Positions 1 to 5,896 of a DNA stretch of 8,068 nucleotides are shown here, piece after piece. The stretch is taken from positions 1-8,068 of the forward strand of contig JAICTR010000108.1 in the NCBI GenBank assembly GCA_025936275.1. The letters are read 5' to 3'. The notes under the pieces were generated by a model, which saw nothing but the letters and a program-made list of their open reading frames with translations, was not told where the DNA came from and did not search any database. The stretch is from Burkholderiales bacterium (GTDB taxonomy: Bacteria; Pseudomonadota; Gammaproteobacteria; Burkholderiales; Usitatibacteraceae). The number at the start of each line of letters is the position of its first letter. The first letter of the stretch is position 1. The position numbers and the translations under genes are program-made.

Positions 1-296
1 AACGCGAGGCCGAGGGCATCGGCGATGGCGAGCGAGAGCGCCGGGGGACGGAAGCGACGCGCCCATGCGACGGTCGCGAGCGCCGCTGCGATGATCACGT
101 AGAGATAGGCGGGGCGCGCCACCCAGAACACGGGGTGACGGTCCATCAGCAGGTCGCGGAGCGTCCCGCCGCCGATGGCGGTCACGCTCGCGATCACCAC
201 CACGCCGACGAGGTCCAGGTTCTTGCGGCCCGCGGCGAGCGCGCCGCTCACCGCGAAGACCGCGACGCCGGCGAAATCCAGCAGCCCGGGGATCAC
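1..296 (-). CDS. TRIC/UPF0126-family membrane protein (partial, C-terminus cut by window edge)
   Basis: Translating the minus strand from a GTG at 296 gives about 98 residues, open to the window edge, so the 3' part is missing. The start reads VIPGLLDFAGVAVFAVSGALA, followed by GRKNLDLVGVVV, TAIGGGTLRDLLMDRHPVFW and a further hydrophobic segment. The GGGTLRD...PVFW stretch is the hallmark of the UPF0126/TRIC domain (E. coli YicG-like). These are small membrane proteins of about 200 residues with two repeats of three helices; some members are cation channels. Here one full repeat and the start of the next region are visible. The GTG overlaps the TGA of the upstream MAPEG gene (GTGA) and no separate ribosome site is seen, so translational coupling is likely. 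Substrate and physiological role cannot be read from the sequence. Confidence in the family is high; the exact start is less certain. Confidence 0.85.
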   Translation of the reverse strand, partial: MIPGLLDFAGVAVFAVSGALAAGRKNLDLVGVVVIASVTAIGGGTLRDLLMDRHPVFWVARPAYLYVIIAAALATVAWARRFRPPALSLAIADALGLA

Positions 297-685
297 CCGG
301 CGAGGATCTGCCAGGCGACGCCCACCTGGGCGGCGAAGCCTCCGGCGAAGGCGAGCGTGCGCAGCCACGGCACGGCGAAGGTGTAGGCCAGCACGTGGAC
401 GACGCGCGCCCAGAAGTAGAGGATCGCCGCGCCCGCGACCGCCGGATTGCTCACGCCCGCGGCGTGCGCGGCGAGCACCAGCGTCGCGAACACCACGAGG
501 TTCTCGACCGCGTTGCGATGCGCCTTCATCAGCCGCTCGGCCCACGGCGATTGCGGCTTCGGATTCGCCGGGTATCCGACCGTATCGCCGATGCCGCGGG
601 CGCCGAAGCGGTCGAGCACGTACGGGATCCACAGCACCCCCGTGAGCGCGGCGGCATAGACGAGGTAGCGGATCTCGATGCTCAT
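293..685 (-). CDS. MAPEG-family membrane protein
   Basis: A 130-residue hydrophobic protein with about four membrane segments, the usual size for bacterial MAPEG proteins (membrane-associated proteins in eicosanoid and glutathione metabolism). The diagnostic motif HRNAVEN lies at residues 56-62 at the start of the second helix. A second conserved stretch, YFWARVVHVLAY (about 90-101), is followed by PWLRTLAF. In this family the Arg, Glu and Asn of the first motif and Arg/Tyr of the second shape the glutathione site; that is family knowledge, and the activity of this bacterial member is unknown. The ATG at 685 has a strong GGGAGG Shine-Dalgarno (minus strand of 691-696) five bases upstream. It lies 25 bp downstream of the DsrE-like gene and overlaps the TRIC gene by 4 bp, so it is the middle gene of a three-gene operon. 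Confidence 0.9.
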   Translation of the reverse strand: MSIEIRYLVYAAALTGVLWIPYVLDRFGARGIGDTVGYPANPKPQSPWAERLMKAHRNAVENLVVFATLVLAAHAAGVSNPAVAGAAILYFWARVVHVLAYTFAVPWLRTLAFAGGFAAQVGVAWQILAG

Positions 686-710
686 GCGGGCCTCCCGGGG
701 GAATGCCGGT

Positions 711-1157
711 TCAGGGGCGCAAGTACGACCATCCCTCGCGCTGGCGCTTCGTGATCTCCACCACGCCCGCGGGAACGTAGCCGATGCCTTCGATCATGTC
801 GGATTTCGAGAGCTTGTGGCCGCGCATGGTGTTCTCGCACGCCACGACCTTGGTGCCCGACATGGTGGCCTCGTCGATGCGCTGCGCGACCTTCGACTCC
901 TTGCGCAGCATGTCGATGCCCGGCCCGTAGGCGACGATCTCGATGTCGACGTTCGAGGCACCCAGGTCGTGCTGCATGTTGCGCGCGTTGTTGAGCGCGA
1001 GGTTCCACTTGCCCGGGTCGTTGTCGCTCACCTGGATCACCACCTGCTGCCTGGCCGATGCGCTGTGGGTCGATTGCGCCATCGGGGCGCATGCGCCGAG
1101 ACTGAATACCAGCGCGAGCGGCGCGCACAGCGTGAAAAGTCTGGTCCTTGCGTTCAT
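711..1157 (-). CDS. DsrE-like family lipoprotein
   Basis: 148 residues from the ATG at 1157. I chose this start over an upstream in-frame one because it is preceded by GAAGGAAATCGCG and gives a proper lipoprotein signal: a hydrophobic core and an LGAC lipobox with Cys23 as the predicted lipidated residue. The mature part (VVIQVSDNDPGKWNLALNNARN...) has the beta-alpha layout of the DsrE/DsrF-like fold. It has one conserved-looking cysteine, Cys107, in KVVACENTMRGHKL, where related proteins carry their reactive Cys. DsrE proteins in sulfur oxidisers are cytoplasmic sulfur carriers; this one is predicted to be exported and anchored, so a sulfur-relay role is not demonstrated. The short tail ends GWSYLRP. 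It is the first gene of the leftward operon with the MAPEG and TRIC genes and is divergent from the cyclase gene. Function is uncertain; fold assignment is good. Confidence 0.82.
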   Translation of the reverse strand: MNARTRLFTLCAPLALVFSLGACAPMAQSTHSASARQQVVIQVSDNDPGKWNLALNNARNMQHDLGASNVDIEIVAYGPGIDMLRKESKVAQRIDEATMSGTKVVACENTMRGHKLSKSDMIEGIGYVPAGVVEITKRQREGWSYLRP

Positions 1158-1292
1158 CGCGATTTCCTTCTTCGAGGGGTCCCGGCCTGCGAACAGCCGT
1201 TGCCCGCAGTCTAATCCGTTCGGCATGCCCTCGCAGGCGGGCGGCGCGTGCCGTACAGTATGGGTGGCCTTTCACCGCGCGGAGGGGCCCGC
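1158..1292. promoter_or_regulatory. Divergent intergenic region, DsrE-like operon / cyclase-STAND gene
   Basis: The 135-bp gap between two divergently transcribed genes must hold the start signals for both. On the plus strand TACAGT (1252-1257) is a 4/6 match to a -10 box, and on the minus strand TAGACT (complement of 1209-1214) is another 4/6 match. Neither has a convincing -35 box at 16-18 bp. The region is otherwise GC-rich with no clear operator palindrome. Placement by context is sound; the individual boxes are tentative. Confidence 0.3.
1281..1287 (+). promoter_or_regulatory. Shine-Dalgarno that decides the cyclase-STAND start
   Basis: GGAGGGG ends five bases before a TTG at 1293, close to ideal spacing (GGAGG core to TTG is 7 nt). 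The in-frame upstream candidates, GTG at 1248 and ATG at 1260, have no comparable purine tract ahead of them. The TTG start also puts the FLFTDIEGST motif about ten residues from the N-terminus, as is usual for this cyclase class. Confidence 0.6.
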
Positions 1293-3962
1293 TTGGAAGA
1301 TCACGCCACCGCAGCGACTTTCCTCTTCACCGACATCGAGGGCAGCACCCGCCTCTGGGAGCGGGAGCCGGAGCGCATGCGCCCCGCGATGGCGCGCCAC
1401 GACGAGATCGCGCGCGAAGCGATCGCGCGCCACGGCGGCGAGCTGGTGAAGATGACCGGCGACGGCGTGCACGCCGCGTTCCGCGAGCCGCTCGATGCGC
1501 TGCAGGCGGCGCTCGAGCTGCAGCGCGGCCTCGCCTCGCTCGAGGAGCAGGCGGGCATCGCGTTGCGCGCGCGCTGCGGCATCCACGCGGGCGCGTGCGA
1601 GAAGCGCGACGGCGACTACCACGGCGCGGCGGTGAATCGCGCGGCGCGCATCGCCTCGGCCGCGCATGGCGGGCAAGTGCTGGTCTCGCAGGCGGTGGCG
1701 GAGCTCGTGGAGGGACGCGCCTTTCCCGGCGCCGCGCTCCGCGACCTGGGGAGCGTGCGCCTGCGCGACCTCGCGCGCCCGATCCGGCTCTACCAGCTCA
1801 CGCATCCCGCGCTGCGCACCGAGTTCCCGGCCCTGCGCTCCCTCGAGGCGACGCCCAACAACCTGCCGCATTCGGCGAGCTCGTTCATCGGCCGCGAGCG
1901 CGAGATCGACGACGTGCGCGACCTCCTCGCGCGCCATCGCCTCGTGACCCTCACCGGCATGGGAGGCCTGGGCAAGACGCGCCTTTCGCTGCACGCCGCG
2001 GCGGAGTGCGCGGACGATTTCCCCGATGGCGTGTGGCTGGTCGAGCTCGCGCCGATCGACGACGAGCGCCGCGTCGCGCAGGCGATCGCCTCGGTCCTCG
2101 GCGTGAAGGACGACGCGGAGCGCGGGATGGATGCCCTCGAGCGTCACCTGCGCGACCGCACGCTCCTCCTGGTGCTCGACAACTGCGAGCACCTGCTCGG
2201 CGAATGCGCGCGGATCGCGAAGCGCCTCCTCGCCGCCGCGCCGCGCCTGCGCATCGTCGCCTCGAGCCGCGAGGCGCTCCGCGTCGCGGGCGAAGCCGCG
2301 TACGCCGTGCCGCCGCTCGAGATGCCGCCCGCCGCGGGCGCGCCGGCCCGGCCCCTCGAGAGCTATGCCTCGGTGCGCCACTTCGTCGAGCGCGCGGCCG
2401 CCGCGCGCGCCGGATTTTGCGTCGAGCCGGCGGACGCCGCGGCGATCGGCGACATCTGCCGGCGCCTCGACGGCATTCCGCTCGCGCTGGAGCTCGCCGC
2501 GGCGCGCGTGCGCCTGCTCTCGGCCGCGGCGATCGCCGCGCGCCTCGACGACCGCTTCCGCCTGCTCGCGAGCGGCGAACGTGCGGTGCTTCCGCGCCAG
2601 CAGACGCTGCGCGCGCTCATCGACTGGAGCCACGATCTGCTCGACCGCGACGAGCGCGCGCTGCTGCGCCGCCTCGCGGTCTTCGCCGGGGGCTTCACGC
2701 TGGAGGCGGCCGAAGCGGTCGCGAGCCGGGAGCCGCTCCACGCCGCCGGCATCCTCGAGCTCCTCGCGCGCCTGGTGGAGAAATCGCTGGTGGAGCACGA
2801 CGCGGGCGCGGAGCGCTACCGCATGCTCGAGACGGTGCGCGAATACGGCCTGGAAAAGCTGCTCGAGTCGGGCGAGGCGGCGCGCGTGCGCGACGCGCAC
2901 CTGCATCACTTCACCGCGTTCGCGAAGCGCGCCGGCGCGGAGCTCTTCGGCGCGGAGCAGGCGCAATGGCTCGCGCGGCTCGATCGCGAGCGCGAGAACC
3001 TGCTCGCGGCGCACGCCTGGGGCGCGCGCGAGGGCGGCGACGCGGCGGCCGCTTTCGAGATGCTCGGCGCGATCAAATTCTACTGGCTCAATCGCGGCCT
3101 GCTGCAGCTCGGCATCGGCCTTTACGCGCGGCTCCTCGCGCGGCCCGAGGCGCAGGCGCGCGGCACGATGCGCCAGCGCGCGCTGTACGAGGCGGGACAG
3201 CTGCGGTTCTATGCGAGCGAGTACCGCGCGGCGCGCGCGTGCCTCGAGGAAAGCCTCGCCATCGCACGCGCCCTCGGCGATAGCGAAGCGATCGCGCGGG
3301 TGCTGCAGCCGCTCGGCATGTCGCAGCTCGGCGAGGGCGACGTGGAAGCGGCGCGCGCGAGCCTCGCCGAGGCGCTCGCGGCGGCGGAGGGGGGAGGCAA
3401 CGCGCGCAACCTCGCCGCCGCGCGCAATGCCCTCGCCCAGCTCCATCGCCTCGAGGGCAAACCCCAGCTCGCGGCGCCGCTCTACCGGAGCGTGCTCGCC
3501 GCGGCGACGGAGCTGGCCGACCTCGAGAGCGCGGCCATCGCGCGGCTCAACCTCGCGATGGTCTCCATCGACGCCGGCGACCTCGCCGATGCGAGGACCC
3601 ATGTGCGCGAGGCGCTCGCCGCCGCCGAAGCGCTCGCCTCTCGCACGCTGATGCAAAGCGTCCTCGAGGTGTGCGCCGGACTCTGCGCCGCCGAGCGCGA
3701 TTGGCGCGGCGCCGCGCGCTTCTTCGGCGCGGCGGAGGGCCACGCGCAGGAAACGGGGCTGGGGCGCGATCCGGCGGACGCGGCCTTCCTCATGCCGCGC
3801 ATGGCCGATGCCCGCGCGGGGCTCGGAGAGGCGTTCGGGGCCGCGGTGGATGCCGGCCGCGCGCTTGCCCGCAAGGAGGCCGCACGCGAGGCGGCCGCGC
3901 TCGCCGCGGGCGCGACGCTCGCCGCGCCGCTCGCGGCTTCCGAAACCACGCCTAGTTCATGA
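1293..3962 (+). CDS. Class III nucleotidyl cyclase - STAND (NB-ARC-like) ATPase - TPR fusion protein
   Basis: 889 residues from the TTG at 1293 (a GTG at 1248 would add 15). Residues 1-170 form a class III cyclase domain with every catalytic position visible: metal Asp14 in FTDIEGST, Lys53 and metal Asp57 in KMTGDG, Asp108 in GDYHG, Asn115 and Arg119 in VNRAARI. The Lys/Asp pair predicts ATP as substrate, hence cAMP. After a linker (NNLPHSASSFIGRERE) comes an AfsR/NB-ARC-type P-loop ATPase: Walker A GMGGLGKT at 222-229, Walker B LLLVLDNCEH with Asp296, SSREALR, and GIPLALELAAARVR at about 394-407. A winged-helix-like region follows (QTLRALIDWSHDLLD...LRRLAVFAGGF, then YRMLETVREYGLEKL). The last ~350 residues are Ala/Leu-rich paired helices resembling TPRs. 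No membrane segment or signal peptide is seen, so it is probably cytoplasmic. The likely logic is ligand binding by the repeats, ATPase switching and control of cyclase output; the ligand is unknown. It overlaps the convergent lipoprotein gene by 11 bp. Confidence 0.9.
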   Translation: MEDHATAATFLFTDIEGSTRLWEREPERMRPAMARHDEIAREAIARHGGELVKMTGDGVHAAFREPLDALQAALELQRGLASLEEQAGIALRARCGIHAGACEKRDGDYHGAAVNRAARIASAAHGGQVLVSQAVAELVEGRAFPGAALRDLGSVRLRDLARPIRLYQLTHPALRTEFPALRSLEATPNNLPHSASSFIGREREIDDVRDLLARHRLVTLTGMGGLGKTRLSLHAAAECADDFPDGVWLVELAPIDDERRVAQAIASVLGVKDDAERGMDALERHLRDRTLLLVLDNCEHLLGECARIAKRLLAAAPRLRIVASSREALRVAGEAAYAVPPLEMPPAAGAPARPLESYASVRHFVERAAAARAGFCVEPADAAAIGDICRRLDGIPLALELAAARVRLLSAAAIAARLDDRFRLLASGERAVLPRQQTLRALIDWSHDLLDRDERALLRRLAVFAGGFTLEAAEAVASREPLHAAGILELLARLVEKSLVEHDAGAERYRMLETVREYGLEKLLESGEAARVRDAHLHHFTAFAKRAGAELFGAEQAQWLARLDRERENLLAAHAWGAREGGDAAAAFEMLGAIKFYWLNRGLLQLGIGLYARLLARPEAQARGTMRQRALYEAGQLRFYASEYRAARACLEESLAIARALGDSEAIARVLQPLGMSQLGEGDVEAARASLAEALAAAEGGGNARNLAAARNALAQLHRLEGKPQLAAPLYRSVLAAATELADLESAAIARLNLAMVSIDAGDLADARTHVREALAAAEALASRTLMQSVLEVCAGLCAAERDWRGAARFFGAAEGHAQETGLGRDPADAAFLMPRMADARAGLGEAFGAAVDAGRALARKEAAREAAALAAGATLAAPLAASETTPSS

Positions 3963-4359
3963 TCGTCGGATCGAGCGTCGGACATGCCCGTCCGCCCTGG
4001 AGCACGGTGACGCCATAGTGGTAGACGACGCCGGTCTTCTCGTGGCGATCGACGATGGTGATGCGGTTGGGGCTGTGGCTGGGGCTGTGGAACTCGTTCC
4101 CGGTGTCCTGCTTGAACGCGATGCCGTTCGCCACGAACTGGCCGCCGCGGATGTCCCACTGGATCACCGCGTTCTTGTTGTCGGCGGCAACGGGCAGATC
4201 CTCCGGGTCCACGGTGATGCGGCAGGCGCCATCGACGGCGACCTGCACCTTGCAGACGTGGCTGTTGCACGGGGCGGCCTTGCCGCCGCCGGCCATCATC
4301 GCCGCGCAGCCAGCCGCGAGCAGGGCGAGGGCGCAGAGCAGCGCGAGGTTCTTCGTCAT
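3952..4359 (-). CDS. Small lipoprotein of unknown function
   Basis: 135 residues from the ATG at 4359, preceded by GGGAGAAG at good spacing. A longer in-frame extension exists upstream but is Arg-rich and antisense-like, so it is rejected. The N-terminus MTKNLALLCALALLAAGC is a classic lipoprotein signal with Cys18 as lipidation site. The mature part has further cysteines at 31 and 36 (CNSHVC), 46 and near the C-terminus (RACPTLDP), possibly forming disulfides in the periplasm. A beta-rich core contains AVIQWDIRGGQFVANGIAF, and a short duplicated HSPS/HSPN stretch lies just after it. I do not recognise a named family. It lies 65 bp downstream of ygfX on the same strand and may be cotranscribed, or may use its own weak promoter. 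Its 3' end overlaps the cyclase gene's 3' end by 11 bp with no terminator between. Confidence 0.75.
   Translation of the reverse strand: MTKNLALLCALALLAAGCAAMMAGGGKAAPCNSHVCKVQVAVDGACRITVDPEDLPVAADNKNAVIQWDIRGGQFVANGIAFKQDTGNEFHSPSHSPNRITIVDRHEKTGVVYHYGVTVLQGGRACPTLDPTIMN
4068..4091 (-). repeat. 12-bp tandem duplication inside the lipoprotein gene
   Basis: Two adjacent 12-bp copies of TGGGGCTGTGGC (plus strand), differing only in the last base. On the coding strand they are in frame and encode HSPS then HSPN. This looks like a small slippage-type duplication that adds four residues to a surface loop. Confidence 0.6.
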
Positions 4360-4387
4360 GTTCTTCTCCCATCCGTTTTCGAGGGGC

Positions 4388-4409
4388 GCACGGCGAGGGC
4401 GGCCCGTGC
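4388..4409. other. Short inverted repeat between ygfX and the lipoprotein gene
   Basis: GCACGG at 4388-4393 and CCGTGC at 4404-4409 can pair as a 6-bp stem with a 10-nt loop. There is no following T-tract on either strand, so it is not a canonical intrinsic terminator. In DNA of this composition such a stem may be chance. Confidence 0.25.
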
Positions 4410-4424
4410 GACGCCACGATACTC

Positions 4425-4826
4425 CTAAGCCCAGCGCAGGATCACGCGCAGCCGGCGCAGCGCCTCGGCCGGCGCCATGTCCGGAAGCACCAGCACGAAC
4501 GCGTCGCGCCGCGCCCCGGCGGGACGCCAGCGAACGATCACGAGCCACGGCGCGACGAACGACCCCGGGCGAACGACGCCGCGTTGCAGGCGCCCCTCGC
4601 GAAGCACGACCTCGACGCCGCCCTCCAGGCCGAGCGCGAGCGTGCGCACCGCACGCGAGTGGCGCCATGCGCGCCATGCCTCGATCGCGATGAGGGCGAG
4701 CGCGGCGGCGCGCCACGGCATCGCCGCCGGTAACGCGCCGGCGACGAACGCGCTCGCCAGCGCGGCGGCGCCGATCGAGGCCGCGGCGAGGCGGCTATAC
4801 TGGAGATCGCATCGCACGCTTTCCAC
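4425..4826 (-). CDS. ygfX: YgfX-family inner-membrane protein
   Basis: 133 residues from a GTG at 4826, preceded by a very strong GGAGGAGG tract (minus strand of 4831-4840). The N-terminus ESVRCDLQYSR matches the start style of YgfX (basic/polar, then membrane). Two hydrophobic helices follow (about residues 12-32 and 37-52), then a basic turn (EAWRAWRHSRAVRTL) and a cytoplasmic beta-rich domain with SFVAPWLVIVRWR and a C-terminal EALRRLRVILRW, as in the YgfX/CptA family (PF07254). E. coli YgfX (about 135 residues) has been reported as a membrane toxin acting on cytoskeletal proteins and as a partner of SdhE; whether this applies here is unknown. It is divergent from ygfZ, as in enteric bacteria, but no sdhE gene lies beside it. 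The assignment rests on architecture, length and neighbourhood rather than strong sequence identity. Confidence 0.72.
   Translation of the reverse strand: MESVRCDLQYSRLAAASIGAAALASAFVAGALPAAMPWRAAALALIAIEAWRAWRHSRAVRTLALGLEGGVEVVLREGRLQRGVVRPGSFVAPWLVIVRWRPAGARRDAFVLVLPDMAPAEALRRLRVILRWA
4796..4801 (+). promoter_or_regulatory. Candidate -10 box for ygfZ (inside ygfX)
   Basis: TATACT matches five of six bases of the sigma-70 -10 consensus and would give a leader of about 33 nt to the ygfZ ATG. The hexamer 17 bp upstream (GATCGA) is a poor -35. Because only 14 nt separate the two start codons, any ygfZ promoter must lie within the ygfX coding sequence, which supports this candidate. Confidence 0.35.
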
Positions 4827-4840
4827 CGCCCCCTCCTCCC

Positions 4841-5896
4841 ATGTCGTCCTGGTTCTCGTTCCTCGCCAGCCGCGGTGCGCGCATGGACGCGAGCGGCGTG
4901 GCGGACTTCGGCGATCCCGCCGCGGAGCTCGCCGCCGCGCGCGACCGCGCGATCCTCGTCGACCTCTCGCATAACGCGCTCCTCGCCGTGACGGGCGACG
5001 ACGCGGCCGCGTTCCTGCACGCGCAGCTCACCAACGACGTGCAGTCCCTGCCGCCCGGCGCCGCGCAATGGAACGGCTGGTGCTCGGCGAAGGGAAGGCT
5101 CCTCGCGACCTTCATGCTGCTTCGCGCGGCCGACGGCTTTCGCCTGATGCTGCCGGCGGAAATCGCGCCCGCCGTCGCCAAGCGCCTCGCGATGTTCGTG
5201 CTGCGCTCGAAGGTGAAGATCGCCGACGTGGGCGAGGACACGACGCGCCTCGCCTTCGCCGGCAAGACCGCGGGCGTGATCGTCGCGCGCCACTGGGGCT
5301 TCACGCCCGATCCGATGCGCTCGGTGGAGAAGGACGGCGCGACCTGCATCGCGCTCGACGCGGAGCGCTTCGTGATCCTCGCCCCGACCGATCGTGCGCC
5401 GGCGTTGTGGGCGATCCTCGCCGAGAACGCCACGCCCGCGGGCCCCGACGCGTGGAGCTGGTCGCTGATCCAGGCCGGTATCCCGGTGGTCACCGCGGCG
5501 ACGCAGGAAGCGTTCGTGCCGCAGATGGCGAACTTCGAGCTGGTGGGCGGCGTGAGCTTCCGCAAGGGCTGCTATCCGGGCCAGGAGATCGTCGCGCGCA
5601 CGCAGTACCGCGGCATCCTCAAGCGGCGCATGGCGCGGGTGCACGCGGCGGGCGAGCCGCGGCCGGCGCCCGGCGAGAGCGTCTACAGCGGCGCGTTCGG
5701 CGAGCAGGCGGCGGGCGCGATCGTCAATGCCGCGCCCGCGCCGGGCGGCGGCTACGACGCGCTCGTGGTCGCGCAGCTCGAGGCACTCGCGAGCGGCGAC
5801 CTGCATCTCGGCGCACCCACGGGCCCCGCGCTCGAAGTGCGCGAGCGCCCGTACGAGCAAGCCGCAGCGGAGCAGGCGAGCTCCATGCCGCGGTGA
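4841..5896 (+). CDS. ygfZ: Folate-binding, Fe-S cluster assembly/repair protein YgfZ
   Basis: 351 residues, within the normal range for YgfZ. It belongs to the GcvT-like folate-binding fold. Visible landmarks: an N-terminal DFGDPAAELAAARD segment, GDDAAAFLHAQLTNDV at about residues 50-65, and the family signature KGCYPGQE at 242-249, with Cys244 the counterpart of the essential cysteine of E. coli YgfZ. It is followed by RTQYRGILKRRM. YgfZ works in the cytosol with tetrahydrofolate to maintain certain Fe-S enzymes, including the tRNA thiomethylase MiaB (family knowledge). The ATG at 4841 lacks an upstream Shine-Dalgarno: the bases before it are CT-rich because they form the ribosome site of ygfX on the other strand. 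The homologous N-terminus fits this start. The 3' end overlaps the transporter gene by 4 bp. Confidence 0.93.
   Translation: MSSWFSFLASRGARMDASGVADFGDPAAELAAARDRAILVDLSHNALLAVTGDDAAAFLHAQLTNDVQSLPPGAAQWNGWCSAKGRLLATFMLLRAADGFRLMLPAEIAPAVAKRLAMFVLRSKVKIADVGEDTTRLAFAGKTAGVIVARHWGFTPDPMRSVEKDGATCIALDAERFVILAPTDRAPALWAILAENATPAGPDAWSWSLIQAGIPVVTAATQEAFVPQMANFELVGGVSFRKGCYPGQEIVARTQYRGILKRRMARVHAAGEPRPAPGESVYSGAFGEQAAGAIVNAAPAPGGGYDALVVAQLEALASGDLHLGAPTGPALEVRERPYEQAAAEQASSMPR

Noticed and set aside
1148..3283. Long plus-strand open frame overlapping the cyclase gene (about 710 codons)
   Set aside because: Arg/Ala/Pro-rich low-complexity translation in the wrong frame, without any recognisable domain.
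1272..3743. Long open frame on the minus strand opposite the cyclase gene (about 820 codons)
   Set aside because: It is an Arg/Ala/Glu-rich shadow caused by high GC and codon bias; the plus frame has clear domains and motifs.
4388..4409. Hairpin as an intrinsic terminator for ygfX
   Set aside because: Only a 6-bp stem and no U-tract on the relevant strand.
4360..4716. N-terminal extension of the small lipoprotein
   Set aside because: It is Arg-rich, overlaps ygfX in another frame, and would bury the lipoprotein signal; the ATG at 4359 has a good ribosome site.
4538..5860. Minus-strand open frame of about 440 codons across ygfZ and ygfX
   Set aside because: Shadow of two well-supported genes; composition is Arg/His/Glu-rich with no domain.
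5068..5892. In-frame N-terminal extension of the EamA transporter reading through ygfZ
   Set aside because: The extension is an out-of-frame shadow of ygfZ; the transporter begins at the coupled GTG at 5893 just before its first helix.
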